DNA of 20,383 nt from JANXAZ01 sp964504655 (GTDB lineage Bacteria > Pseudomonadota > Alphaproteobacteria > Geminicoccales > Geminicoccaceae): assembly GCA_964504655.1 (NCBI GenBank), contig CAZDFD010000082.1, forward strand, positions 1 through 20,383, written 5' to 3'. The position numbers and the translations under genes were made by a program. Shown in pieces: positions 1-7,788 of the stretch. The notes beneath the pieces are model-generated. The model did not search any database and had not been told where the DNA came from. It saw only the letters and a program-made list of their open reading frames with translations. The number at the start of each line of letters is the position of its first letter. The first letter of the stretch is position 1.

Positions 1-893
1 TCGCGATCGGTGGCCGGGTGGTCAACAACGTGCCGCCCAAGGACCGCGACATCGCGATGGTGTTCCAGAACTACGCGCTCTACCCGCACATGACGGTCAA
101 GGAGAACATGGCCTTCTCCTTGAAGCTGCGGAAGGCGCCCCGGGACGAGATCGAGCGGCGGGTGGCGCGCGCGGCCGAGATCCTGGGCCTGCAGCAGTTC
201 CTCGAGCGCTACCCGCGGCAGCTCTCGGGCGGCCAGCGGCAGCGCGTGGCGATGGGCCGGGCGATCGTCCGCGACCCGCAGGTGTTCCTGTTCGACGAGC
301 CGCTCTCCAACCTCGACGCCAAGCTGCGCGTGCAGATGCGCACCGAGATCAAGGAGCTGCACCAGCGGCTCAAGACCACCTCGGTCTACGTCACCCACGA
401 CCAGATCGAGGCCATGACGATGGCCGACAGAATCGTGGTCATGCAGCTCGGGCTGGTCGAGCAGATCGGGGCGCCGCTCGAGCTCTACGACCGGCCGGCG
501 AACCTGTTCGTCGCGGGCTTCATCGGATCGCCCTCGATGAACTTCATCGACTGCACGGTGCAGCGCAACGGTGCCGGCCCCGTCGCCGTCACCAAGGACG
601 GCACCCGGCTGCCGCTGCCGCCGGACACCGCGGCGCGCGACGGTCAGCAGGTGGTCTATGGCGTGCGCCCCGAGCACATCGAGATGCGGCGGGACGGCGA
701 CGGGATCGACGGACGCGTGGTGGTGGTCGAGCCGACCGGTGCCGAGATCCTGGCGATCGTGCACTGGGCGGGGGGCGAGGTGCAGGTGCTGTTCCGCGAG
801 CGCTACCCGCTCAGCCCGAACGACGTCTTGAACTTGGCGCCCAAGCTCGAGCACGTGCACGTGTTCGACAAGCAGTCCGGCCGCCGCATCTGA
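1..893 (+). CDS. ABC transporter ATP-binding protein, MalK/UgpC type (5'-truncated by window)
   Basis: This is the nucleotide-binding subunit of a CUT1-type sugar, polyol or glycerol-phosphate importer, which hydrolyses ATP on the cytoplasmic face of the membrane permeases. The reading frame is open from base 3, so the true start and the Walker A loop lie upstream of the window; about 65 residues of a usual 350-370 are missing. Visible in order are the Q-loop (MVFQNYALYPHMTV), the ABC signature (LSGGQRQRVAMGRA), Walker B plus D-loop (FLFDEPLSNLDAKLR), the H-loop (YVTHDQIEAMTMAD), and a C-terminal MalK-like TOBE/OB region (GSPSMNF, VYGVRPEHIE). The regulatory C-terminal extension separates this family from amino-acid-type ATPases. 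The substrate cannot be told because the permease and binding-protein genes are outside the window. It ends 24 bp before the convergent cyclase gene. Confidence 0.93.
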   Translation, partial: AIGGRVVNNVPPKDRDIAMVFQNYALYPHMTVKENMAFSLKLRKAPRDEIERRVARAAEILGLQQFLERYPRQLSGGQRQRVAMGRAIVRDPQVFLFDEPLSNLDAKLRVQMRTEIKELHQRLKTTSVYVTHDQIEAMTMADRIVVMQLGLVEQIGAPLELYDRPANLFVAGFIGSPSMNFIDCTVQRNGAGPVAVTKDGTRLPLPPDTAARDGQQVVYGVRPEHIEMRRDGDGIDGRVVVVEPTGAEILAIVHWAGGEVQVLFRERYPLSPNDVLNLAPKLEHVHVFDKQSGRRI

Positions 894-917
894 GCGACAC
901 GGCGCGGGGCCTGCCGG

Positions 918-3119
918 TCAGGGTACCGCGTCCCGTACGGTGCCCCCGGTCGCGCCCGCGACGGTTCGGACCAGCGGGCGGCCGGGCAGGCCGGCCAGGG
1001 CCGCCTCGGCGGCCGCCAGGGCATCGGACAGGCGCGGGTCCGAGCCCGTGGCGCGGGCCGCACGGACGGCGGCGTGAGCCTCCCGCAGCGTGGCGAAGGC
1101 CGGGCTCGTCGCAACCGCCGCATCGCCGATGAGCGCCCGGAGCCCGGTCGCCTCGCGCGACCCGCGGGTCACCACGGGGTCGAGCTCCAGCCAGGCGAGC
1201 TCGGGGGCGCCGCGTGCGGTCTCCTCTCCGGCCAGGATCGGGAAGCCCTGCTCTTTGGTCAGCGTCTCGAGCCGGGCGGCGACGTTCACCGGCCGGCCCA
1301 GCGCCGAGTAGCTGAAGCGCTGCTGCGAGCCCATGTTGCCGATGTGGCACTGGCCGGTGTTGAGGCCGATGCCGACCCGCACCCGGGGCCAGGGCTCGCG
1401 CCCGTCGCGGCCCTCGGCCTGCAGCTCGGCGTCGAGCCGGGCGACCGCGGCCAGCACGTCCAGGGCCGCCACGCAGGCGCTGCGCCGATGGTCGGGGTCG
1501 AGGAGCGGTGCGTTCCAGAACGCCATGACGGCATCGCCGATGAACTTGTCGATGGTGCCGCCGCGGGCCTGGATGGCGTCGCCGATGGCGGTCAGGACCC
1601 GGTTGACGAGCACCGTCAGCCGCTCCGGGCCGAGCCGCTCGGTGATGGCCGTGAAGTCGCGGACGTCGACGAACATCACCGTCGCCTCGCGCAGCTCGCC
1701 ACCCAGGCGGAGCGCCGAGGGGTCGGCGACCAGCCGGTCGACCATGTCGCTCGAGAGGTAGCGCCCGAAGGCGTTGCGCACCGCCTTCCGCCCGGCCTCC
1801 TCGCGGGCGTACTTGGCGAACACGAGAAAACCATAGACGATCAGGCCGGCCAGGGCCGGGAAGCTCGTGTCGATCAGGAGTCGGCGCTCGACGAACAGGT
1901 AGAGGGCACCACCCACCAGGAGCGCCGCCACCAGCGCGCCGAGCCCGAGCGTGGCGACGGCGCCGAGCCGTGGCACGAGGGCGAGTACGAGCAGGCAGGT
2001 GGCGAGGCCGAGCGCCAGCTCGAGCCCGAGGGCGGTGGCCGGGCGTGTGACGTCGGCTCCGGCCAGGATCGCCTCGAGCAGCTGGGCGTGCACCTCGCTG
2101 CCGGGCATCGCCGCCGAGATCGGCGTCGCCTTGATGTCGAGCAGGCCGGCGGCCGAGCTGCCGACGATCACGAGCCGGTCACGCAGCCGCGCGGCGGCGG
2201 CCGGATCCCCGAGAAGCTCGGCGGCGCCGATCCGCCGACGCGGGTCGGGCGGGGCGAAGTGCACCGCCTTGATGCCGTTGCGGTCGGTCGCGATCCGCCG
2301 GCGGCCGACCGTGACCGCGGCGATGCCGGCGGCGTCGACGTGCACCAGGATGGTGGTCTCCCCGGCGGCGACGCGGAGCATCTCGACCGCGAGCGCGGGC
2401 ACGACGCGCTCGTCCGCGCGCACCAGCAGAGGAATCCGACGGACGACGTTGTCGAGCTCGGCCGGCAGGCCGATGCTGCCGTGTCCGGCGGCGGCGGCCT
2501 CGAGCTCGGGAAGGTTGGCGAGGACTGCCGGGAAAGCGGGCAGGTAGGGCCGCGCCGAGCCGCCGAGCTCGGCCAGCGCCGCGCCCGCCGAGCCCGGGCC
2601 GGCCGCGCCGGGCAGGGCCTCGAGCAACGGGACCTGGGCGAGCACGACCGGCCGGCCGCGCATCGCGTCGGCCAGGGTTCGGTCGGTTCCCGGCAGGCGA
2701 AGGAGCTGCGCGCCGACCTCGGGCGCGTGCTCGGCGAGCCGATCGGCGATCGCCGCCCAGGACAGGCGGTCGGGCTCGGCGAACAGCATGTCGAAGGCGA
2801 CCACGCGGGGGGCGCCGGCCAGGATGCGCTCGAGGAGGCGCGCCACCAGATCCCGCGGCCACGGCCACTGTCCGTGCACCTGGAGGGCACGGTCGTCGAT
2901 GTCCACGACGACCGCCGGGAAGGCCTGCTCCCGGCGGGGCGACAGTCGCTGGAAGCCGTCCAGCACCTGCTGGCGCAGCACCACGAGCGGCACGGGATCG
3001 ACGATGCGCAGCGCCAAGAGCCCGGCCACCAGGACCAGGGCCAGCAGCTCGACCGAGCGGCGGCCGGAGGGGAGGTACCGCCAGCCGGAGGCGATCGCGC
3101 CTGCGCTGCGGCGTATCAT
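918..3119 (-). CDS. CHASE2-domain class III adenylate/guanylate cyclase
   Basis: This membrane-bound nucleotide cyclase should make cAMP (possibly cGMP) in the cytoplasm in response to an extracytoplasmic signal. With the ATG at 3119 it is 733 residues: one TM helix (about 24-40), a CHASE2 sensor outside the membrane (about 45-360), three closely spaced TM helices (about 375-450), then a class III catalytic domain (about 470-650) and a short tail. CHASE2 hallmarks seen are VVVDIDDRALQVHGQWPWPR and, late in the domain, VIVGSSAAGLLDIKATPI. Catalytic motifs include the metal-binding FVDVRDFT (D near 483) and GTIDKFIGDAVMAFW (K and D near 525), plus transition-state N and R in RPVNVAARLE. The usual GD before xVN is GR here, and the D of the FDYT-type motif is S. 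An upstream extension in the same frame is rejected because it is Arg-rich and overlaps the divergent FecR-gene start; a GAGG lies 11 bases before the chosen ATG. Confidence 0.9.
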   Translation of the reverse strand: MIRRSAGAIASGWRYLPSGRRSVELLALVLVAGLLALRIVDPVPLVVLRQQVLDGFQRLSPRREQAFPAVVVDIDDRALQVHGQWPWPRDLVARLLERILAGAPRVVAFDMLFAEPDRLSWAAIADRLAEHAPEVGAQLLRLPGTDRTLADAMRGRPVVLAQVPLLEALPGAAGPGSAGAALAELGGSARPYLPAFPAVLANLPELEAAAAGHGSIGLPAELDNVVRRIPLLVRADERVVPALAVEMLRVAAGETTILVHVDAAGIAAVTVGRRRIATDRNGIKAVHFAPPDPRRRIGAAELLGDPAAAARLRDRLVIVGSSAAGLLDIKATPISAAMPGSEVHAQLLEAILAGADVTRPATALGLELALGLATCLLVLALVPRLGAVATLGLGALVAALLVGGALYLFVERRLLIDTSFPALAGLIVYGFLVFAKYAREEAGRKAVRNAFGRYLSSDMVDRLVADPSALRLGGELREATVMFVDVRDFTAITERLGPERLTVLVNRVLTAIGDAIQARGGTIDKFIGDAVMAFWNAPLLDPDHRRSACVAALDVLAAVARLDAELQAEGRDGREPWPRVRVGIGLNTGQCHIGNMGSQQRFSYSALGRPVNVAARLETLTKEQGFPILAGEETARGAPELAWLELDPVVTRGSREATGLRALIGDAAVATSPAFATLREAHAAVRAARATGSDPRLSDALAAAEAALAGLPGRPLVRTVAGATGGTVRDAVP

Positions 3120-3226
3120 GGAGCGCGCAACCTCACTCGCGGGCACAATGTGGCGCCGCCGCCGCCACCGCCTGAGACAAGCACGACGGGGCCGTGCTAG
3201 CCAGCCGCGGTGACGGGAGGCAACCC
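3120..3226. promoter_or_regulatory. Divergent intergenic region between cyclase and FecR-RTX gene
   Basis: These 107 bases separate two divergent starts and must carry promoters for at least one of them. For the plus-strand gene a weak pair can be proposed: CTGAGA at 3172-3177 and TGCTAG at 3195-3200, 17 bases apart, which would start transcription just before the ribosome-binding site. No convincing minus-strand pair is seen. A run of GCC triplets occupies about 3155-3170. The promoter call is inference from weak matches. Confidence 0.3.
3215..3220 (+). promoter_or_regulatory. Ribosome-binding site selecting a TTG start for the FecR-RTX gene
   Basis: GGGAGG sits six bases before TTG at 3227-3229. 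No other start codon in the frame near here (for example GTG at 3194) has a comparable Shine-Dalgarno match, so the rare TTG start is preferred. Confidence 0.55.
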
Positions 3227-5785
3227 TTGGGCGAACACACTGGCAGCGCATCCTCCGGCTCCGGTTCCGGAGCCCCCCGCGACGGCGCGATCCTGCTGGC
3301 GCAGGCGATCACGCCGCCAGCCTCGGCTCCGCCGGTCGCGGTGCGGAGCATCGGCCGGGTCGAATCCGTCGAGGGCGCGGTCCGCTCGGCCGCGGCCGGG
3401 CCCGCGGTGCTGCGGCCGGGCTCGCCGGTCCACGAGGGCGAGGTCATCGAGACCGGCCCGGACGGCCGGCTGCTGATCCGGTTCGACGACGGCACGACGC
3501 TCTCGACCGGGCCCGGCGCCCGGATCGTGCTCGACGAGCTGGTCTACGATCCCTCGGCCGGCAAGGCCTCGTTCGTGCTCTCGGTCCTCAAGGGAACGTT
3601 CCTCTACGTGACCGGCCTGATCGCCGGCACGAGCCCGGAGGGCGTCGAGGTCCGCACCCCGGCCGGCACGATCGGCATCCGCGGCACCGCGTTCGGCTGC
3701 GTGGTCGACACCGGCACCGTCTGCGTGCTGCTCGAGGATCCGGACGGCAAGGTCGGCAAGATCGAGTTCCGCAACGGCGCCGGCAGGCGGATCGTCGACC
3801 AGGCGTTCGAGAGCGTCGCCGCCCGCGATGCCCTGAGCCCGCCCTCTTACGCCCGGCTCGGCGCCGGCGAGGCGCGTGACCTGCTCCTGCCGGGGCTCGA
3901 GCGCAGCTCGCCGATCGAGCCGGCGGCCGGTCCGGGCTGGGAGCAGCGGACCGGCGGCGGTGCCGATTTCGCCGGGCTCGGGGAGGGCGTCGGCGGCTCG
4001 ATCGTCGCGCTCGGCGTGCTCGGACCGCAGAACCCGACGGAGCGATCCGAGGGAGGGATCGGCGACGGCCCCGAGACGGGCCCGCTCGCGACGGCGCCGC
4101 GCCTGGAGCTGGCGGCCGCCCGCGACGTCACCATCCAGCAGCCGCTCCTGGCGCCGGCCGCCCGCGACTTCGGCTCGACCGTGGCGCTTCCGGCGCTGAC
4201 CGACGGCACCGACCTGTTCGCGGGCGCCGCCTTCGCGCAGCTCGGTCTCGCGGTGTTCGGCGACGCCGGCGCGCTCACCGTCGAGCAGCGCCTGCCCTAT
4301 GTCGACCTGTCGGTGAGCGGCGCGGGCGCCGCCTTCCGCAGCGCGCTCGGCGCCTACATCGTGGGCGCCGACGGCCGGATCGGTCCGCCGACGCTCGTCG
4401 CGGCCGATGTGGGCGCGGTCGCGGCCGGCACCAGCTTCCGGGTCGACCCGAGTGGCGAGGGGCTGCGCCCGGGCGAGACGCTCGGCCTGTTCCTGCTCGC
4501 CGACGGGTTCCGCCTGAACCCCGAGCTGGCCTCGGCTGGAGCCCTCGAGCTGGCCTTCCGGGAGACCGCGCCGGGCGGCCTCGTGCCGGGAGCTCCCGAC
4601 GTCGCCGACGCCGGCCTCGAGCTCGTCCTGCTGAACGGCAGGCGCGCGCTCCCCCTCGAAGGAGACCTCTGGCACACGCTCGCCCATGTCGACGGCCTGC
4701 CGCTCGCGGGCGGGACGGTCGTCACCCGCGGCCTCAACCGGGACGACCCGGGTCAGGGCCTGCCTCCGGCACCGGACGGCGGGGCGATCACCCAGCATCA
4801 CCTGCTCGGGCTGGCCGGCGCGGATCGGCTGCGGCTCGCCTTCGAGGACAGCCCGCTCGCCGGAGGCGACCGCGACTACCAGGACGTCGTGGTCGAGCTG
4901 ACCCTGCCTCCGGCGGTGACCGTCGCCGCGACCGACGGCGGGTTCCGCTTCGGCTTCGCGTTCGCGAGCCGGACCGGCGAGCTGGAGGGCCTCGAGGTGC
5001 GGCTCGCGGACCCGGACGGCGGCGGGCGACTGGCGCTCGGTCCGGGACTGGCGCTCGACCCGTCGGGCGAGGTGCTGATCGCGGGCGGGCCGAGCGGCAT
5101 CCGGCTCGCCGAGCAGAGCGACGTCGTGCTCCGCTTCACCACCGACCGGCCGGTCCCGGCCGACCTGTTCGCGGCCCTGGCCGACGAACTGGCCCTCGAG
5201 GGCGAGGCCGGGGCCCTCGAGCCCGGCACCTACACCGTGCTGCTCGAGGCCCGCGAGCCCGGCGGCGATCTCGCGAGCCTGCCGGTCCGCTTCCTGGTCC
5301 CCGAGGCACCGCTCGTGGGGTCGGCCGAGACCGACGACCTGATCGTGGGCGGCCGCGGCAACGACGTCCTGTTCGGCCTCGGCGGCGAGGACCGGCTCGA
5401 GGGCGGCCGGGGCGACGACCTGGTCGTTGGGGGACCCGGACGCGACATCCTCCTGGGCGGGCCCGGTGCCGATCTCGTCCGCCTGGGTGTGGTGACCGCG
5501 CTCGACGTTCCGGGCGCGGGCGAGCCCGACGGTCCGGACGTCTTCCTGGACTTCCGTGCCGGCGACGGCGACCTGATCGACCTGGCACCGCTCCTCGACG
5601 GCACCGGCTTCACGGCCGACCGGACCGATCGGTTCGTGCGTTTCGTGCGCGAGGAGACGGAGGGTGCGGTCGCGGTTCAGGTCGACCCCGCCGGTCTCGG
5701 CGGGGCGCAGGGGTGGACCACGGCACTCCTCGTCGAAGGCACGCTCGACGGGCGGCTCGTAGCTGGGCGCACCTTGCTCGAGTGA
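3227..5785 (+). CDS. FecR-domain / DUF4114-like / RTX repeat protein, probable type I secretion substrate
   Basis: This 852-residue protein is likely exported by a type I (ABC/MFP/TolC) system. It has no N-terminal signal peptide. Domains seen in order: a Ser/Gly/Pro-rich start; a FecR domain (about 40-165) with FDDGTTLSTGPGARI and VRTPAGTIGIRGTAFGC; a long region ending in a DUF4114-type motif, FEDSPLAGGDRDYQDVVVEL near 538-557; four to five calcium-binding RTX nonapeptides (about 704-750: GGRGNDVLFG, GGEDRLEG, GGRGDDLVVG, GGPGRDILLG); and a C-terminal targeting domain like the VCA0849 class (DGDLIDLAPLL then VQVDPAGLGGAQGWTTALLVEG). It is divergent from the CHASE2 cyclase; FecR-domain and CHASE2-cyclase genes are often neighbours in proteobacteria, so a shared role is plausible. 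The ligand is unknown. No T1SS exporter genes are in the window. Confidence 0.85.
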   Translation: MGEHTGSASSGSGSGAPRDGAILLAQAITPPASAPPVAVRSIGRVESVEGAVRSAAAGPAVLRPGSPVHEGEVIETGPDGRLLIRFDDGTTLSTGPGARIVLDELVYDPSAGKASFVLSVLKGTFLYVTGLIAGTSPEGVEVRTPAGTIGIRGTAFGCVVDTGTVCVLLEDPDGKVGKIEFRNGAGRRIVDQAFESVAARDALSPPSYARLGAGEARDLLLPGLERSSPIEPAAGPGWEQRTGGGADFAGLGEGVGGSIVALGVLGPQNPTERSEGGIGDGPETGPLATAPRLELAAARDVTIQQPLLAPAARDFGSTVALPALTDGTDLFAGAAFAQLGLAVFGDAGALTVEQRLPYVDLSVSGAGAAFRSALGAYIVGADGRIGPPTLVAADVGAVAAGTSFRVDPSGEGLRPGETLGLFLLADGFRLNPELASAGALELAFRETAPGGLVPGAPDVADAGLELVLLNGRRALPLEGDLWHTLAHVDGLPLAGGTVVTRGLNRDDPGQGLPPAPDGGAITQHHLLGLAGADRLRLAFEDSPLAGGDRDYQDVVVELTLPPAVTVAATDGGFRFGFAFASRTGELEGLEVRLADPDGGGRLALGPGLALDPSGEVLIAGGPSGIRLAEQSDVVLRFTTDRPVPADLFAALADELALEGEAGALEPGTYTVLLEAREPGGDLASLPVRFLVPEAPLVGSAETDDLIVGGRGNDVLFGLGGEDRLEGGRGDDLVVGGPGRDILLGGPGADLVRLGVVTALDVPGAGEPDGPDVFLDFRAGDGDLIDLAPLLDGTGFTADRTDRFVRFVREETEGAVAVQVDPAGLGGAQGWTTALLVEGTLDGRLVAGRTLLE

Positions 5786-6048
5786 GTGGTCAAGAACGGT
5801 TTGCTCAGGAGCGTGTTTGAGAGCCAATGAGTTGGAGCTCCCCGTCGGAAGCGTACGGACCCGAGGCTTGCTCGCAGCGCGGGTGTCATGTTCTTGCAGT
5901 GCTGCAGTGCGTGACTGAAGAGATCGCACATGTCAGGGCTGTCTTCGAGCCCCCGGGAACGTCGTGCCCCTCTCGAGGCGGCCGCAAGGAAGAGCGCGCC
6001 GGCGACCCGCCTGTACGCTGCGCTCGCTCTGGCACAGCGTCGTGTTCG

Positions 6049-6260
6049 GATGAGAAGACATCCATTTCGCATCCCCGCACACCTCGAAGCGTCGGCTTGC
6101 GTGCCGCCGATCCGGGAGCTGGTTCGGGAATGTCCAATCCTATCCCGAACTGAATGGTCCAATCGTTGTCGAAAACAATATCTTGGTAAAATATTTCGGA
6201 TCGGATCAAAAGATCCACCCGATCTCCAAAATATTCGAACCTCCATCTATCTAGGAAAGA
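6049..6260 (-). pseudogene. Possible remnant of an MIT_C (PLD-like) domain protein
   Basis: On the minus strand a frame reads DIVFDNDWTIQFGIGLDIPE and, about 20 residues on, KPTLRGVRGCEMDVFSS. This resembles the end of the MIT C-terminal, phospholipase D-like domain, where a pattern such as DR-x-I-x-F-D-N-G-W-x-I-x-x-G-R-G-L-D is followed by an L-R-x-C-x-E-x-x-V-D-[IV]-F end motif. Here the usual GRGLD is GIGLD and GW is DW. No start, no upstream domain and no proper stop follow, so only a fragment could be present. Bacterial MIT_C proteins are poorly characterised. The identification rests on motif memory alone and could be chance. Confidence 0.33.
6190..6235. repeat. Long imperfect palindrome (stem-loop) in AT-rich patch
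   Basis: AATATTT (6190-6196) pairs with AAATATT (6229-6235), and GATCGGATC (6199-6207) pairs with GATCC (6212-6216) plus CGATC (6220-6224), around an AAAA loop at 6208-6211, with small bulges. About 16-17 base pairs form within 46 bases. It could be a transcription terminator-like structure, a protein-binding palindrome or the end of a lost element. No gene end lies close to it. Confidence 0.55.
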
Positions 6261-6320
6261 GAAGTAATACTAGACAATTCGCCTCGTTCCCCTCGGTTTG
6301 CTTGGCATGAACGGAAGGCG

Positions 6321-6530
6321 CCTTGACAGCGCAGCGGTTTCCAGCGCGCGACGATCACCAAGGCCATCGCCATCAGCCCCCTGATGCGAGGACCGCTTTC
6401 TGCCTACGCGCCCAGATGGGACAATGAGACGAACTATTACCTAATGCCCGCGAACGCCCCTCCGACAGTGGTCGCGAGGATCCGAACCCGGGTCGGATCG
6501 ACCGCCATCGCCAGGGCCGAGGGCGCGCTG
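6321..6530 (-). pseudogene. Remnant of BMP-type ABC transporter permease 2
   Basis: Two pieces in different frames match the late part of the second permease of BMP-family (nucleoside/purine-type) importers. The first (about 6530-6440) reads SALAMAVDPTRVRILATTVG then GAFAGIR and a stop, like the family's AADAAGxxVxRVRxLAxxxGGALAGLGG cytoplasmic segment. The second (6388-6321) reads IRGLMAMALVIVARWKPLR, like the conserved GRGWIAxALVIFARWNPxRA segment near the end of the protein. About 50 bases and a frame change separate them, whereas an intact permease has many more residues between. The gene is dead. It is co-oriented with the permease 1 and binding-protein remnants upstream. Confidence 0.55.
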
Positions 6531-6697
6531 TCACCGCTCATCTGCAGGATGGGGCAGGCTCGAGTGCCGGCGAGGTGTCACCACAGCACCACCGCAAGCC
6601 CGATGTCCGTGGCCGCGAGCCCCCGAGCCACGGCGCGCCCGACTGCAGCGCTACCGCCGAGGCGCCCATCGCTTCGAGCGGGAGCGTCGGCTCGAGA

Positions 6698-6989
6698 CCG
6701 CCGCCATCCCCGCGACGGCCATCAGCGCCGGCGTCAGCGGCGCCGTCCGACCCGTCGAGACCGGCGGGATCGCGACGGCGGCCGCGGCGAAGCCGCCCAG
6801 CACCCGCGCGCCTTCGGCCCCGGTCATCGTCGGCCCGATGCACGCGGGGATCGCGAAGGCCAGCGCCGTCAGGATCAGCGGCACCAGCCCTCCCGGCGTG
6901 TACTGTATCGCGAACCTGCCGCCGAAGCTGCCGCGGCGGAGGAGCTCGAGCTTCCGCGGCGGGCTCGTGCCGCGCACCATTGGGGACAC
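6698..6989 (-). pseudogene. Remnant of BMP-type ABC transporter permease 1
   Basis: The minus-strand frame reads RKLELLRRGSF, then PLILTALAFAIPACIGPTMT, then GAEGARVLGGFAAAAVAI and PALMAVAGMAAV. This follows the pattern of the first permease of BMP-family ABC importers: an LELxRR start, LLLTALAFALPxxxGxxNIGAEGQ, and a later LMALAGMAAG. GAEGQ has become GAEGA. Roughly 60-80 residues expected between the first and second blocks are absent and the frame is lost after the last block, so this is an internally deleted, truncated pseudogene. A possible start is the ATG inside SPMVRGTSPPRK. Confidence 0.55.
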
Positions 6990-7048
6990 GGAGAAGATGG
7001 CGGCCGACAGGAGAAGTGGGCGAGATGGCGTTCCGCGCTCGACGGCGG

Positions 7049-7416
7049 GGCGGCGTGGCGGACCTGAACATCGGGATGCCGCTTGGCGAGGTCGATCATG
7101 AACGGGTCGAAGTAGCCGAAAGAGACGCCGAGCATGAAATCGGCGCCGTCGAGCTTGATGATCGGTCCCATCGACCGCGTCACGTCCTGTGTCTCGGCGA
7201 CGTCCCCCTCCTCGACCAAGCTCACATTGGCTTGACGGCGCAGGACCTCGATCGTCTCCGCATGGGCTTGGTTCCAGTCGAAATCCTCGCGCCAGCCGAC
7301 ACGGACGGCGCCGAGCTTCACTTGGCTCGGGGCCCGGGCCGGGCGCGCGAGCCGATCGGCAGGGCGGCAGTGGCGAACCCTCGAGCCCCGACGCCGAGCA
7401 GCCGGCGGCGGGTCAG
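7049..7416 (-). pseudogene. Remnant of BMP-family ABC substrate-binding protein (N-terminal part)
   Basis: Two minus-strand frames join at about 7318-7321. The first gives a twin-arginine-like leader (LTRRRLLGVGARGFATAALP) but has no good start codon and ends in TGA. The second begins VKLGAVRVGWREDFDWNQAH and continues through GDVAETQDVTRSM and LDGADFMLGVSFGYFDPFM to AKRHPDVQVRHAA. This is the first domain of BMP-family (PnrA/Med-like) lipoproteins and periplasmic binding proteins, which bind nucleosides or purines. About 200 C-terminal residues are missing. At least one frameshift, a lost start and a large deletion make it a pseudogene. It lies downstream of, and co-oriented with, the 8-oxoguanine deaminase gene, which suggests a former purine uptake and use operon. 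Confidence 0.68.
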
Positions 7417-7788
7417 GACCGTGTCGGGTATCGGCGGGCTCCTTCTGAGGCTGGAGACTGGAGCCGGTCGCAAGACCCCGAGGGAAGAACCCACAGGCCG
7501 CCGATCCGGCTCGAGCTGCAGCATCATTCCGCGCCGATGGAAGTCTCGAACGCCGGAGAAGCCATTCGTCCGATACCTATCCGCCCAACTTTGCGGCGAA
7601 GACCGCGCAGGCGACGCACCGGCGCCCCCGACTCACCCGGGGTCAGCTTCGCTCGCAACCCGAGTCCCGGCGCCCGGCCATGGCGGCGACCCGCTCCGCC
7701 CCTGTGCGGCGGTCCGCGGCCGTGAGCCGACCCCCCGGTCCGTGTCAGGCCCGTGGGGTCCGCAGGGCTCGCCGCCGTCGCCGACTGG
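7417..7788. other. Non-coding gap between deaminase and dead binding-protein gene
   Basis: These 372 bases are GC-rich. I see no supported gene, RNA or repeat in them. They probably held the start of the binding-protein gene and an operon spacer before decay. Confidence 0.5.

Larger units (their letters stand above)
5786..6320. other. Gene-poor stretch with locally low GC
   Basis: No intact gene is supported in these 535 bases. The first half is GC-rich without recognisable coding content. The second half, about 6130-6290, is clearly richer in A and T than the rest of the window and holds the palindrome and the possible MIT_C-like fragment listed separately. The composition change suggests inserted or relic DNA. 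Confidence 0.6.

Noticed and set aside
1074..3200. 708-codon plus-strand open frame opposite the cyclase gene
   Set aside because: It is antisense to clear CHASE2 and cyclase motifs, is rich in Gly/Arg/Asp/Gln in the way of GC-rich shadow frames, and shows no domain.
3120..3251. 44-residue N-terminal extension of the cyclase
   Set aside because: The extension is Arg/Cys-rich, lacks a ribosome-binding site at its start and would overlap the FecR-RTX gene start; the ATG at 3119 precedes the first TM helix at a normal distance.
3197..5929. 910-codon minus-strand open frame opposite the FecR-RTX gene
   Set aside because: The plus strand has FecR, DUF4114 and RTX motifs in order; the opposite frame is low-complexity and matches no family.
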